Source: Ch67 sp041395845
GTDB taxonomy: Bacteria > Pseudomonadota > Gammaproteobacteria > Pseudomonadales > Ketobacteraceae
Length of the DNA stretch: 64,000 bases
Direction of reading: 5' to 3'
NCBI GenBank assembly: GCA_041395845.1
Contig: JAWKZS010000010.1
Coordinates: 62,001 to 126,000 of the forward strand
A program made the translations under genes and the position numbers. The notes under the pieces were generated by a model that saw nothing but the letters and a program-made list of their open reading frames with translations, was not told where the DNA came from and ran no database searches. This document shows positions 33,170-42,995 of this stretch, one piece after another. Every line of letters begins with the position of its first letter. Positions within the stretch are counted from its first letter, which is position 1.

Positions 33170-35836
33170 TTAGGCGATCTGATAGCTAAAGTCGCCGGCT
33201 TCCGTGACACCCACATGAATCTTCTTCACGGGCTGCTCGGTGGCCATGTGCTGCAGACATTCGCTGGCCAGATCCGGCAGCAAGGTCTTGTTGAGAATGT
33301 GCTCGATGTTGCGGGCGCCGGTTTCGGCTTCCTGACAGCGGGCCACGATATGCAGCAGCACATCTTCGTCATAACCGAATTCCGCGCCGTAATGTGCACG
33401 CACGCGCTTTTCAATCCGGCGCATGTTGATGGCGGCGATCTTCATCATGTTTTCGTCGTCCAGCGGATTGTAGGCAATCAGCGTTGTGCGGCCGAGAAAC
33501 GCCGGTTTGAAATGGCGCAGCAGATGAGGCCGGATATTGTCCAGTACCACATCCGGCGAGGGCCGTTCCTCGCACTGGTTGAAGATGGCACGAATAGCAT
33601 CTTCACCGGCGTTGGATGTCATGATGATGACCGTGTTCTTGAAGTCGATATCGCGACCTTCGCCGTCCTTGATGGTGCCCTTGTCGAACAGGTTGTAGAA
33701 AATGTCCTGCACGCCGGGATGGGCCTTCTCCATTTCATCCAGCAGGATGATGGAGTAGGGCTTGCGTCGCGCGGCTTCGGTCAGCACGCCGCCTTCGCCG
33801 TAGCCGACGTAGCCCGGTGGTGAGCCCAGCAGCATCGAGACTTTATGCTCTTCCTTGAATTCGGACATGTTGATGGTGGTGATGCTGTGCTCGCCACCAA
33901 ACAGCAGATCCCCCAGTGCCAGCGCGGTTTCGGTTTTGCCGACGCCACTGGTGCCGACGAACAGGAATACGCCGATGGGTTTGCGCGGATCGGTGAGGCC
34001 GGCGCGGGAGGTGCGAATGGCTTGCGCTACTGCATCCAGGGCGTGATCCTGGCCGATGATCCGGTCCTGCAGGCGTTCTTTCAGGTGCAGGATCGAACTG
34101 ATTTCGTCGCTCACCATCTTGCCGACGGGGATGCCGGTCCAGTTGGCGACGACTTCCGCTACCGCCTGATCGTCGACGGCGGCCTGCATCAGCGGATGAT
34201 GGCCTTGCAGCTCGGCCAGCTCGTGGCTTTTGCTGCGGATGTCGGCCTTCAGTTGGGCGAGCTGTTCATCGGTGATTTCCCGCTGTTCGCCGCCCTGGGT
34301 GCGCAGAAAATCCGCTTCGATTTTTTCCCGCAGTTCGCGAATCTGCAGAATGATCTGCTTTTCCTTCTCCCACTGTTCTTCGTAGTGCTTGAGTTCGTCG
34401 ATGGTTTTGTCTTTACCGGCTTTCAGATGGGCAATGCGATCATCGTAAATGCCGCTGGCAGAATTTTCCCGTTCCAGCTTGGCGATGTTGAGTTCGTCCT
34501 GGTGGATCTTGCGACGGGCATCTTCGATGGCCGCAGGGGTGGCGGTCTGGCTGAGGGCGACCCGGGCGCAGGCAGTGTCCAGCAGGCTCACGGATTTGTC
34601 CGGCAACTGGCGCCCGGGAATATACCGGTGGGACAGTTTCACCGAGGCTTCGATGGCAGAATCCAGGATGCGCACCTTGTGGTGATCTTCCAGTGACTTG
34701 GCAATGCCACGCATCATGTTGATGGCTTTCTCTTCATCGGGCTCTTCCACTTTTACGACCTGGAAGCGACGGGTCAGCGCTGGATCCCGTTCGAAATATT
34801 TTTTGTATTCCGCCCAGGTGGTAGCAGCGACGGTCCGCATTTCGCCCCGTGCCAGTGCGGGCTTGAGCAGGTTGGCGGCGTCGCCCTGACCTTCCTTGCC
34901 GCCGGCTCCGATCAGGGTGTGAGCTTCGTCAATGAACATGATGATGGGCTGGGCGGAGCCCTTCACTTCTTCGATCACGGATTTGAGACGGTTTTCGAAT
35001 TCACCTTTAACGCTGGCACCAGCCTGCAGCAGACCCAGATCGAGGGTGTGAACGGCAACCCCCCGCAGTGGCTCGGGAACATCATCGTTGGCAATGCGCA
35101 GGGCAAAGCCTTCCACCACGGCGGTTTTACCCACGCCGGCTTCACCGGTGAGGATGGGATTGTTCTGGCGACGACGGGTCAGGATATCGATGCACTGACG
35201 GATTTCTTCATCGCGGCCCAGTACCGGATCGATCTTGCCCTGCCTGGCCTTTTCGGTGAGATTGATGGTGTATTTGTCCAGCGCCGGCGTTTTGCTGGGG
35301 CGCACGTTGGTGGTGCCGTCGGCGGACGGGGTGCTGACATCGTGGGTGCCCGATGACGATTCTGCTGTACTGCCGATCACCGCGCGGGCGGTTTCGCGCA
35401 GGGATTCGGGGGCAATATTCTTGAATTCCGGTGCGGCTTCCAGCAGGCCACGCCGGGAGATGTCGTCGAGCATCAGGGCGGCGAGCAGGTGTCCGCTGGT
35501 AATCATGCCGTGACCATAATCCACGGAGCTGAGCATCCACGCATTCTTGCTGGCATCAACGATGGCCGGCGACAGTGCAGCAGGACGTGAACTGCCGGAC
35601 TTGAATTTTTCGATGGTGCCGGTCAGCTGGCGGGCTGTGTGGCTGATATTGATTTCGTGTTTCTGCAACAGGGCATAGAAATCGCTGTCGACGGCTTCCA
35701 GCAGTTTCAGCAGCCAGTGTTCCACTTCCACATTGTAGTGGGTGCGATTGATGCAGATCCCGGCGGCGCCTTCCAGCGCGTTGCGCAGGGTGGGCGACAT
35801 CTTGTCGACCAAGGCTTTGAGATTCACGTTTATCAT
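33170..35836 (-). CDS. tssH: T6SS AAA+ ATPase TssH (ClpV)
   Basis: The 888-aa protein has the ClpB/ClpV architecture: an N-terminal double Clp repeat (residues 1-150), first AAA+ domain with GEAGVGKTA and the FIDEAHTLIGAGG Walker B, a middle coiled coil (about residues 410-530), second AAA+ domain with GTSGVGKTET and SIILLDEMEKAHP, and the C-terminal D2-small domain. It disassembles the contracted TssBC sheath in the cytoplasm for reuse. The N-terminal region (INVNLKALVDKMSPTLRNALEGAAG) is the ClpV rather than ClpB form. Confidence 0.95.
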   Translation of the reverse strand: MINVNLKALVDKMSPTLRNALEGAAGICINRTHYNVEVEHWLLKLLEAVDSDFYALLQKHEINISHTARQLTGTIEKFKSGSSRPAALSPAIVDASKNAWMLSSVDYGHGMITSGHLLAALMLDDISRRGLLEAAPEFKNIAPESLRETARAVIGSTAESSSGTHDVSTPSADGTTNVRPSKTPALDKYTINLTEKARQGKIDPVLGRDEEIRQCIDILTRRRQNNPILTGEAGVGKTAVVEGFALRIANDDVPEPLRGVAVHTLDLGLLQAGASVKGEFENRLKSVIEEVKGSAQPIIMFIDEAHTLIGAGGKEGQGDAANLLKPALARGEMRTVAATTWAEYKKYFERDPALTRRFQVVKVEEPDEEKAINMMRGIAKSLEDHHKVRILDSAIEASVKLSHRYIPGRQLPDKSVSLLDTACARVALSQTATPAAIEDARRKIHQDELNIAKLERENSASGIYDDRIAHLKAGKDKTIDELKHYEEQWEKEKQIILQIRELREKIEADFLRTQGGEQREITDEQLAQLKADIRSKSHELAELQGHHPLMQAAVDDQAVAEVVANWTGIPVGKMVSDEISSILHLKERLQDRIIGQDHALDAVAQAIRTSRAGLTDPRKPIGVFLFVGTSGVGKTETALALGDLLFGGEHSITTINMSEFKEEHKVSMLLGSPPGYVGYGEGGVLTEAARRKPYSIILLDEMEKAHPGVQDIFYNLFDKGTIKDGEGRDIDFKNTVIIMTSNAGEDAIRAIFNQCEERPSPDVVLDNIRPHLLRHFKPAFLGRTTLIAYNPLDDENMMKIAAINMRRIEKRVRAHYGAEFGYDEDVLLHIVARCQEAETGARNIEHILNKTLLPDLASECLQHMATEQPVKKIHVGVTEAGDFSYQIA

Positions 35837-35866
35837 GGTACTGATCCCTGTTCTGATTGCTGTTAA

Positions 35867-37009
35867 TTATCGTGAATTGACGCGTATGCGCACCGGCTGC
35901 GGCGTGGCGCTGCTACCGGTATCCGGCTGGTGCAGGCCACAGTTCCAGCCCAGCATCAAGCGGCTGCCTTCGAGCTGTTCTCCCTCGATACTGAGGGTCT
36001 GACCCAGGCCCATACGCGGAATCCTGTTCTGGTCGATACAGATTTCGATATCGAAATCGAATTCCGTGCCCACCATGAATTGGGTGAATGCCTTGAGTGC
36101 CGCCATCTTGCGACTGTTGGGGCTGATGGTCACGAACTGGTGGTAATCCAGTTCGGCGATGCGAATGCGGAACTTGCTTTGCACGTCCCAGCATTGGCGG
36201 CCCAGGATGACATTCATGCCCAGAAAATTATTCTGGCCCTGCGGCTGTTCCTCACCCGGCAGGCGGCTGCGCATGTCCTCTGGCAGACTCTGCCACTGCG
36301 GAATGAATTGTTCCACCTGAATCGGCAATTCGAAGTAGTGGGTGAGCATGCGGGCCAAGGCCGGCGCCGAGGGGGTGCCCCGTGCCAGCTGTGCACCAAC
36401 ACCCAGCAGGGCTTCGTCGGGCAGCGGCAGGCGGTTCTGCAGTTCGGCAGTGCCCAGCCCGGTCAGGCTGGCCAGCATCTGGCTGAACAGATCAAGCTGA
36501 CCTTTGCCTTCGCGGCGACTGCGTTCCACCACCACCGGCAGGCGATATTTGTGCCACGACTGGAAATACAGCGAGGCAGCACGGTGATTCAGCACATCAA
36601 GAAATTCCGCCAGTGCACGGTCTTTCTGGCGCAGGCGTTTGATCACCAGCTCGCTCATGTGGAACGGCAGGATGCCGGTGCTGCCAAACAGGCCGAAAAT
36701 ATTGATGCGCATCTGCCATTGTTGCGCGGGGGCTTCTTCGGCCTCCTGGCTGATGGTGTTGGCGATGTCGATCAGGTCGATATCGGCGCCGCGAAAAGCC
36801 AGACTGGCACTGGCGCGGAAGCGGATGCTTTCCCGGTTCGGCGGTGCGCCCTGGGCCACCGGTGTGCGCGCAAACGCCTCTCCGCTGTCGGCATAATGGC
36901 GTGCCGCCAGTTCCAGCAACCGCACCGCCTGAAAAAATTCGAAGCGCTGCGGCTGCTCACGCAGTTGCGTGGTCAGAGCAGTGGTTGTTCGCCGGCGCGC
37001 GGAGGCCAT
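35867..37009 (-). CDS. tssG: T6SS baseplate protein TssG
   Basis: The 380-aa protein has TssG (VasB/ImpH) blocks: QRFEFFQAVRLLEL near the N-terminus, FGLFGSTGILPFHMSELVI, NFLGMNVILGRQCWDVQSKFRI and LGWNCGLH near the end. TssG forms the baseplate wedge with TssF, TssE and TssK. The start overlaps the end of tssF by 37 bases, consistent with translational coupling. Confidence 0.94.
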   Translation of the reverse strand: MASARRRTTTALTTQLREQPQRFEFFQAVRLLELAARHYADSGEAFARTPVAQGAPPNRESIRFRASASLAFRGADIDLIDIANTISQEAEEAPAQQWQMRINIFGLFGSTGILPFHMSELVIKRLRQKDRALAEFLDVLNHRAASLYFQSWHKYRLPVVVERSRREGKGQLDLFSQMLASLTGLGTAELQNRLPLPDEALLGVGAQLARGTPSAPALARMLTHYFELPIQVEQFIPQWQSLPEDMRSRLPGEEQPQGQNNFLGMNVILGRQCWDVQSKFRIRIAELDYHQFVTISPNSRKMAALKAFTQFMVGTEFDFDIEICIDQNRIPRMGLGQTLSIEGEQLEGSRLMLGWNCGLHQPDTGSSATPQPVRIRVNSR

Positions 37010-38796
37010 CGCTTCAATTCCCCTTCGGTATGACTGAGTCGGGCGATCAGTCGGGTAAACGAATTCAGTGAACAGTACAGTGCCAGAAACCGTTCCAGCA
37101 CACTGGCAAACAGAAACGCCGAGCCGCCGGCAATCAGGCGTGGATCGAATTCAATCTCGATCTGGGTGCCCCGGCACAGGGCGGTACCGCGGTTGATATG
37201 CATGGGGGCCATGATCGGTTGGGTCTGGATGCTGCGAATCGATTCGATCATCTTGCGGGTGATGTCGGAATCACGGAAATCGTACAGACGCAGGATTTCT
37301 TTCAGCGCATCACCGTCGCGGTCAGCGGTCAGCGACAGATGATTCAGTTTCAGGTGGGATAGCAAACGCCAGTGAGCACGATTGCGCAGCGGCGGACGCA
37401 GGGTCGGTGTCGGCGGTGTGATGCAGTGAATCGAGGTTACCGGCGCATCGCCTTCCACCAGATTGAGTTTGGGTTGCAGGTTGCCGGTGGGCAGTCTGGC
37501 CGGCAGGTTGCGGTTGAAACAGGTCAGGCGCAGGTCCAGCGTCTGATCGGTGGGCTGGGTGGGATCAAAATTCAGGTCCACCAGCGCGATATTCACTTCG
37601 GAGGCTTCTTCGTTTTTGTTTTCGCCTTCGATCACCGACTGGCGCCGCTCCAGCCAGAACGTCCCGTGGTTCTTTTCCGTGTGGCGATGCTGTATCCCGT
37701 AAAACGGCGTGAACTCGAATTTCTGGCCGACGGAGTTCGCGGCGTTTACCGCGTCGACAGAATACACTTCCAGTGCGCTGGTGCGACGGCCATCGGGTAC
37801 CACCCGGTATTCATAGCGGGTCTGGTCCAGGCTGATTGGATCGGCCACCAGTTGGAACAGGTTCACCACCGGTGTGCAGCCGAGCACAAAGGTGCTGGCG
37901 TTGATGTAGTGTTCCAGTTCGCCGTCAGACTGTTTCAGATAGATGTACAGATTGAGTTCATTGCCGAGTTTGGGTGGCAGGAATTTCAGATCAATGTCGA
38001 TGAACAGGAACTTTTGCGGAAACACAAAATATTCGGTCAGCAGCCGGTAGCCACTGAAGGCATTGGCCGGGTAGGGCAGCAGGCCTTCGTCGACGCCAAA
38101 ACCGACGGGCTTGATGATGTCTGCGCTGCAGAATACCGGCTGGGTGTCGCCATCGTTGCGTGCGAGTACCACTTTCACTGCGCCGTTGAGCAGGTGTTCG
38201 TAGAGCGGATAGATATGCTTGGGCTGGCCGCGCAGATAGAAGCGGACTTTGCCGGGTTTCAGGGTGTTGATGTCGAGCCCGGCATTCAGGGTTTTCAGGC
38301 GCAGTCGCAATACGCCATCGGCACCGTTGATATCGTTGGCGCCGGGGGCCACAAAGGGCCGTGCCAGCAGTTGTGCGGAATCCACCTTCAGCGGCTGGAT
38401 GCTGGCCGGGTAGCAGGTAGTAAAGCGGCAGCGTTCGCCGGCAAAGGAATCGGTATCCAGTTCGGTGCCGGTGGGCACGGTGACACACTGATCCAGCGCA
38501 TCGGCGGCCTGAAACTGCACGATGCTCATGGAAGGTATCGGCCGCTGGTAATGGGGATACAGGGTGCCGAGCAGGCCGTCGGTCAACTCAGGGAAATCAT
38601 CGTTGAGTTTGTCCTGGATGCGGGCATTCAGCAGCGCCACGCCATCGAGCAGACGATCGACAAAGGGATCTTCCGGACGTTCGCCGCTGATGCGCAGACG
38701 GCTGCCAATCTTGGGATGACGCTGGCCGAATTCCGCCATGGCCTTGTGCAGAAAGGCCAGTTCCTTTTCATAGTGCTTGAGCAGGTCATCGCTCAT
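36973..38796 (-). CDS. tssF: T6SS baseplate protein TssF
   Basis: The 607-aa protein begins DDLLKHYEKELAFLHKAMAEF followed by HPKIGSRLRIS and VDRLLDGVALLNARIQDKLN, the classic TssF (VasA/ImpG) opening, and has the LLGTLYPHYQRPIPSMSIV block. It makes up most of each baseplate wedge with TssG. Its start directly abuts the tssE stop. Confidence 0.95.
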   Translation of the reverse strand: MSDDLLKHYEKELAFLHKAMAEFGQRHPKIGSRLRISGERPEDPFVDRLLDGVALLNARIQDKLNDDFPELTDGLLGTLYPHYQRPIPSMSIVQFQAADALDQCVTVPTGTELDTDSFAGERCRFTTCYPASIQPLKVDSAQLLARPFVAPGANDINGADGVLRLRLKTLNAGLDINTLKPGKVRFYLRGQPKHIYPLYEHLLNGAVKVVLARNDGDTQPVFCSADIIKPVGFGVDEGLLPYPANAFSGYRLLTEYFVFPQKFLFIDIDLKFLPPKLGNELNLYIYLKQSDGELEHYINASTFVLGCTPVVNLFQLVADPISLDQTRYEYRVVPDGRRTSALEVYSVDAVNAANSVGQKFEFTPFYGIQHRHTEKNHGTFWLERRQSVIEGENKNEEASEVNIALVDLNFDPTQPTDQTLDLRLTCFNRNLPARLPTGNLQPKLNLVEGDAPVTSIHCITPPTPTLRPPLRNRAHWRLLSHLKLNHLSLTADRDGDALKEILRLYDFRDSDITRKMIESIRSIQTQPIMAPMHINRGTALCRGTQIEIEFDPRLIAGGSAFLFASVLERFLALYCSLNSFTRLIARLSHTEGELKRWPPRAGEQPLL

Positions 38797-39288
38797 TCAC
38801 GCTGTCTCCGATACAGTCACCGAACGGGTGACAGGGTTCAGGGCCGAATCGAACACGATGAGTTCGTCGGCTGATAAAGCATAAAGCGTCGCTTCAACGC
38901 GAAAGCGGATGCTGGGATCTTCGGGATCGAAGCCGCTTTTGGTAGTGACCTTGACGCTGCGGATGCGCGGTTCAAACCGTTTGATGGTGTCTTCGACCAG
39001 CCGGCAGAATTCCTGGCGGGCTTTCTGCGATCCCAGGTTCATGGTGGCGGCGTCCGGCAGGCCGTAATTGTGCAGGGCGTTCTGGCTTTCCGTCAGCTGC
39101 TCCGGCGGGGCAATGCAGCACTGGCGCGAATTGAACACTGCTTCGATATCGCGGCGCACGCTTTCTTTCAGCTGATGGATCAGCAGGTGTTGCGCCCGTT
39201 CCCGTTCCTGCGGCTGATCCGGATTGTCGTCCAGCAGGCGGTCGAGCAGCGGCACGATGAGTTTCTGGTCGGAATCGATCATGCTCAT
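38797..39288 (-). CDS. tssE: T6SS baseplate protein TssE (gp25-like)
   Basis: The 163-aa protein has the gp25 lysozyme-like signature: LLDRLLDDNPDQP at the N-terminus, LPDAATMNLGSQKARQEF in the middle and KRFEPRIRSVKV near residue 115, followed by FRVEATLYAL. TssE starts sheath polymerisation at the baseplate. The start codon overlaps the upstream tssC-paralogue stop by 4 bases. Confidence 0.93.
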   Translation of the reverse strand: MSMIDSDQKLIVPLLDRLLDDNPDQPQERERAQHLLIHQLKESVRRDIEAVFNSRQCCIAPPEQLTESQNALHNYGLPDAATMNLGSQKARQEFCRLVEDTIKRFEPRIRSVKVTTKSGFDPEDPSIRFRVEATLYALSADELIVFDSALNPVTRSVTVSETA

Positions 39289-40769
39289 CCCCGCGCGCCA
39301 AAGCTGACATTGGCCAGCTCGGTAGTGAGTTTGAGTTCCGATACCAGATTTTCAGCGATGTAGTGCGGCTTCAGATAGATCACGCAGGTGTACTGGCCGG
39401 GTTTGCCAGGAATTTCCCGCACCTGCAGGCGTGCATCCCGCAGCGGGTATTTGGCGCGCATTTCCCAGCTCAGATCATCGCGCCCGGTGGTGTACTTGTT
39501 GAGCCACTGGGTCAGCATCAGCTCGCATTCTTTCTCTGTGCTGTAGCTGCCTACCTTGTCGCGGATCATGACTTTCAGATAGTGGGCAAAGCGCGATGCG
39601 CACAACACCTGCTGCAACATGGCACTGATGCGGGCGTTGGCGTTGGCGCTCTTGTCGTTGAAAGTCCTGGCTGCATGCAGGGACGGATTGCTGTGAAACG
39701 CTGCCAGCGGCACACCATAACACTGGCACAGGGTCATCAGTCCCAGGTCATTGAGTTCGCGCTCGATGGTGTCGGTGATCACCACGTCGGTAAGAATGTG
39801 GTATGCGCCGGTACTGTCCGGGATGGGCACGGGCTGATAACCGGTCACCACGCCGCCCGCCAGCTGGTTGCGCGGGACGCCGCGGGTCTGGGCGAACCAG
39901 CCAATCTCGCCAAATTCCCGGATCACCACGCTGGCAAAGGCAAACGCGGCGTTGCCCCACAGGTAATCCGCCGGTTGCTGGCAGTATTCCTGAAACGGAA
40001 ATTCACCGGCATGGGGCTGGTGCGGTTCGCGCAGAATGATGCGTGGCAGGGTCAGCGCCACAAAACGGGTATCTTCACTTTGGCGGAAGCTGCGCCACTT
40101 GATGTATTCCTGCTGCTGGAAAATGGCGGAAAAATTCAGATGGCTGCCCAGGGTCTGGTAATCGTCGAGACCGAACAGCTGCGGCGCAGCGCCGCAAATA
40201 AATGGCGCGAATGATGCGGCCGCCACTTGCGCCAGTCCCTGCAGGGTTTCGATATCGTTGTACGGATAGCCCGGATAGGGGCGATGGCTGACATAGTAGT
40301 CACCGATCAGCAGGCCGTAAGGCTGTCCGCCGGGCGTGCCGAACTCATCGGAATAGATGCGCTGGAATAACTGGCTCTGATCGAATTCCTGGGCTTTGGC
40401 GATGTCCTTGCTGACTTCATTCCAGCTGACATTGAGCAGTCGCAGTTTGATGTCCGGGTAGGGATAGCTTTCGTCGCAGAGTTTTTTCAGGCTGCGCCAG
40501 CTGGCTTCCAGACGTTGAAAATCCGGATGGTGCAGGATGGCGTTCAGTTGTTCGTTGATGATTTCTTCGATCAGGGCAACCTGCTGTGCCAGCCAGTGAA
40601 TCACCGGCAGCTGCCGGGTCGCCGGATTGGCATCGAAGTGCTGCAGCCACAGTTGCAGAGCCTGACGGTCATCCTCGCATTGCAGAAACTGCGCCAGCGC
40701 GTTCGCAGACAGCTCGTCTGTGGCGGCTTGCGTGGTGTTGAGCAGATCGGCGAGGGTATCAGTGTTCAT
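39285..40769 (-). CDS. Second T6SS sheath large-subunit paralogue (TssC-like)
   Basis: The 494-aa protein is clearly TssC-related: AILHHPDFQRLEASWRSLKKL, QLFQRIYSDEFGTPGGQPYGLLIGDYY, QEYIKWRSFRQSEDTRFVALTLPR and the C-terminal EFPFQEYCQQPADYLWGNAAFA. It is distinct from the main TssC encoded next to it, with a shorter N-terminal TssB-interacting part (VALIEEIINEQ) and changed residues throughout. It could be a minor sheath ring or cap, or a duplicate in divergence. A terminator-like hairpin lies between it and the main tssC gene. Confidence 0.85.
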   Translation of the reverse strand: MNTDTLADLLNTTQAATDELSANALAQFLQCEDDRQALQLWLQHFDANPATRQLPVIHWLAQQVALIEEIINEQLNAILHHPDFQRLEASWRSLKKLCDESYPYPDIKLRLLNVSWNEVSKDIAKAQEFDQSQLFQRIYSDEFGTPGGQPYGLLIGDYYVSHRPYPGYPYNDIETLQGLAQVAAASFAPFICGAAPQLFGLDDYQTLGSHLNFSAIFQQQEYIKWRSFRQSEDTRFVALTLPRIILREPHQPHAGEFPFQEYCQQPADYLWGNAAFAFASVVIREFGEIGWFAQTRGVPRNQLAGGVVTGYQPVPIPDSTGAYHILTDVVITDTIERELNDLGLMTLCQCYGVPLAAFHSNPSLHAARTFNDKSANANARISAMLQQVLCASRFAHYLKVMIRDKVGSYSTEKECELMLTQWLNKYTTGRDDLSWEMRAKYPLRDARLQVREIPGKPGQYTCVIYLKPHYIAENLVSELKLTTELANVSFGARG

Positions 40770-40820
40770 CCGGCTCTAATGGCTTGCATGGTATTGGGAA
40801 TTGCTGTGTACGGCGCCGCT

Positions 40821-40860
40821 AAAAACCAAACGGCGTGGCCAGTTGCCAGACCACGCCGTT
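40821..40860 (-). terminator. Terminator-like hairpin between tssC and its paralogue
   Basis: On the minus strand AACGGCGTGG pairs perfectly with CCACGCCGTT across a 12-nt loop and is followed by TGGTTTTT. It lies 21 bases after the main tssC stop and may reduce transcription of the downstream paralogue, tssE, tssF, tssG, clpV part relative to tssBC. Confidence 0.7.
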
Positions 40861-40881
40861 GGCCGCTCCTCAGCGCAACGC

Positions 40882-42372
40882 TTAGCCTGCCTTCGGAATG
40901 CTGGCCACCATGCGCAGGGAGGTGGTCAGTTCTTCCATCTGCAGCCAGGGACGCAGATAGGCGATGGCATTGTAGGAACCAGGGGCTCCCGGGGTTTCCT
41001 TGACTTCGATGCGGGCTTCCGCCAGCGGGAATTTCGCTTTCATTTCCGCGCTCGCATCCGGATTGCTGTTGGTGTACTGGGCAATCCACTTGTTCAGCCA
41101 CTGCTCGCAGTCTTTCGCTTCCATGAAAGAACCGATCTTGTCGCGGGCCATCACTTTCAGATAGTGGGCGATGCGGCCGGTGGCCATGATGTAGGGCAGA
41201 CGGGCGGAAATGGCCGCGTTGGCGGTGGCATCCGGATTGTCGTACTTCTTCGGTTTCTGCGTGGTCTGGGCACCGAAGAACACGGAGTAGTCGGTGTTCT
41301 TGTAGTGACACAGGGGCAAAAAGCCAAGGTTCGACAGTTCGGCTTCACGACGGTCGGTGATACCCACTTCGGTGGGGCACTTCTGATCCATGTCGCCGTC
41401 GTCGCTCTTGAACAGGTGCGAGGGCAGGCCCTGTACTTTGCCGCCACCTTCGGCGCCGCGAATCGCAGTACACCAGCCGTTTTCCGAGAAGGCGCGGGTC
41501 AGGGTGGTGCCCATTACGTACGCAGCATTCATCCAGGTGTACTTGTCGTGGCTGACCGCCTTGTGCACGCCGGATTCATCGGCATCGAACTCTTCGTAGT
41601 TGAATTCTTCCACCGGCTTGGTGTTGGCGCCGTACGGCAGACGGGACAGTACCCGCGGCATCACCAGGGACACAAAGCGGGCATCTTCGGTATCACGGAA
41701 GCTGCGCCACTTGATGTATTCCTGGGAAGCGAAAATACCGGACAGATCACGGGGCGTGGACAGTTCGGTGAAGTCATTGAAGCCAAACATTTCAGAACCG
41801 GCAGCCGAGATGAACGGACAGAAACCGGCAGCAGCGACGTGGGACATGTGGCCCAGCAGATCGATGTCTTCCGGGTGGCTGCTGAACTCGTAGTCGCCGA
41901 TCAGGGCACCGTACGGCTCGCCACCGGCAGTGCCGAATTCCGCTTCGTAGATCTTCTTGAAGATCTGGCTCTGGTCGAATTCCACGGCCTTGTCCAGATC
42001 CTTGAACAGCTCCCGCTTGCTGATGTTGAACATGCGGATTTTCAGGCCGGTGCCGGTTTCGGAATTCATCACCAGGTGATGCAGGCCGCGCCAGGAGCCT
42101 TCCACCTTCTGCAGTTTTTCGTTGTGCATGATGGCGGCCAGCTGTTTGGAGATGGCGGCATCGATGGCGGTGATGGCGTTGTTGATGGTCTTGGTCAGGT
42201 TGCGATCCCAGGTGACGGTGCCGGCCATGGCCTGCTTGGTCAGGTTGGCGATCAGGTCCTGGGCTTCGTCCCGCGCGGTCTGCTTGGTGGCACCGATGGC
42301 CATTTCCAGCAGACTGAGGGTACCTTCGCCGGCTTCGGCGGCGCCGGCGGTTTCGGTTTGTTGTTCAGCCAT
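40882..42372 (-). CDS. tssC: T6SS contractile sheath large subunit TssC
   Basis: The 496-aa protein is a canonical TssC (VipB/ImpC): ITAIDAAISKQLAAIMHNEK, LQKVEGSWRGLHHLVMNSE, QIFKKIYEAEFGTAGGEPYG, ALIGDYEFSSHPEDI, QEYIKWRSFRDTEDARFVSL, RLPYGANTKPVEEFNYEEFD and the C-terminal DKIGSFMEAKDCEQWLNKWI block. It forms the sheath with TssB. Its start shares one base with the tssB stop, so the pair is tightly coupled. Confidence 0.96.
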   Translation of the reverse strand: MAEQQTETAGAAEAGEGTLSLLEMAIGATKQTARDEAQDLIANLTKQAMAGTVTWDRNLTKTINNAITAIDAAISKQLAAIMHNEKLQKVEGSWRGLHHLVMNSETGTGLKIRMFNISKRELFKDLDKAVEFDQSQIFKKIYEAEFGTAGGEPYGALIGDYEFSSHPEDIDLLGHMSHVAAAGFCPFISAAGSEMFGFNDFTELSTPRDLSGIFASQEYIKWRSFRDTEDARFVSLVMPRVLSRLPYGANTKPVEEFNYEEFDADESGVHKAVSHDKYTWMNAAYVMGTTLTRAFSENGWCTAIRGAEGGGKVQGLPSHLFKSDDGDMDQKCPTEVGITDRREAELSNLGFLPLCHYKNTDYSVFFGAQTTQKPKKYDNPDATANAAISARLPYIMATGRIAHYLKVMARDKIGSFMEAKDCEQWLNKWIAQYTNSNPDASAEMKAKFPLAEARIEVKETPGAPGSYNAIAYLRPWLQMEELTTSLRMVASIPKAG

Positions 42373-42887
42373 TACTTGTCACTCCCTTCTTTGCCCAAAC
42401 CCAGCTCTTGCGAGATGGAGGCGACTTTATCAGTGTTTTTCAGGATGTCTTCCAGAATGCCTTCGAGTTCTTCGGAACGGTCGGCCTTGCTCATCAGGTC
42501 ACGCAGCTTGTTGCGTGCTTCCAGCAATTGTTTCAGCGGTTCTACCTGGTTGACGATCGCGGTGGGATGGAAGTCGTCCATGTTGTTGAACTTCAGGTCC
42601 ACGGCCATTTCGCTGTTGTCGCCGGCCAGGGTGTTTTCCACTTTCATGGACACGGTGGGGGCGATGTTGCCCATGACCTGGTTGAAGTTGTCGCGGTCGA
42701 TGGAAACGAACTTGCGCTCTTTCAGGGATTTTTTGTTCTCGGTGTTGTCACCGGAATAATCACCCATCACGCCCACCACGAAGGGCAATTCCTTGGTTTG
42801 CTCGGCGCCGCCGGTTTCTACGTCATAGGTGATATGGACGCGCGGCTTGCGGACGCGCTTGAGTTTGTCGTGGATGCTGTCAGCCAT
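42372..42887 (-). CDS. tssB: T6SS contractile sheath small subunit TssB
   Basis: The 171-aa protein has the TssB (VipA/ImpB) pattern: IHDKLKRVRKPRVHITYDVE at the start, ELPFVVGVMGDYSG, KFVSIDRDNFNQVMGNIAP and the C-terminal FHPTAIVNQVEPLKQLLEARN helix. The ribosome site GGAGG is clear. It pairs with TssC to form the contractile sheath. Confidence 0.96.
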   Translation of the reverse strand: MADSIHDKLKRVRKPRVHITYDVETGGAEQTKELPFVVGVMGDYSGDNTENKKSLKERKFVSIDRDNFNQVMGNIAPTVSMKVENTLAGDNSEMAVDLKFNNMDDFHPTAIVNQVEPLKQLLEARNKLRDLMSKADRSEELEGILEDILKNTDKVASISQELGLGKEGSDK

Positions 42888-42995
42888 GGGTGTTTCCTCC
42901 GTTCAGAATCGCTGTTGGAATATCCTGGTGTTGCCTGTTGTGGTCCATTTTCGTGTGCTCTTGCCTGCCCTGGTAGGGAATAGCGTGCGCGGGTA

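Noticed and set aside
38971..38995. TTCAAACCGTTT followed by TTCGAC
   Set aside because: It is inside tssE, the upstream box has TCAAACC instead of TGAACC, and the spacing differs.
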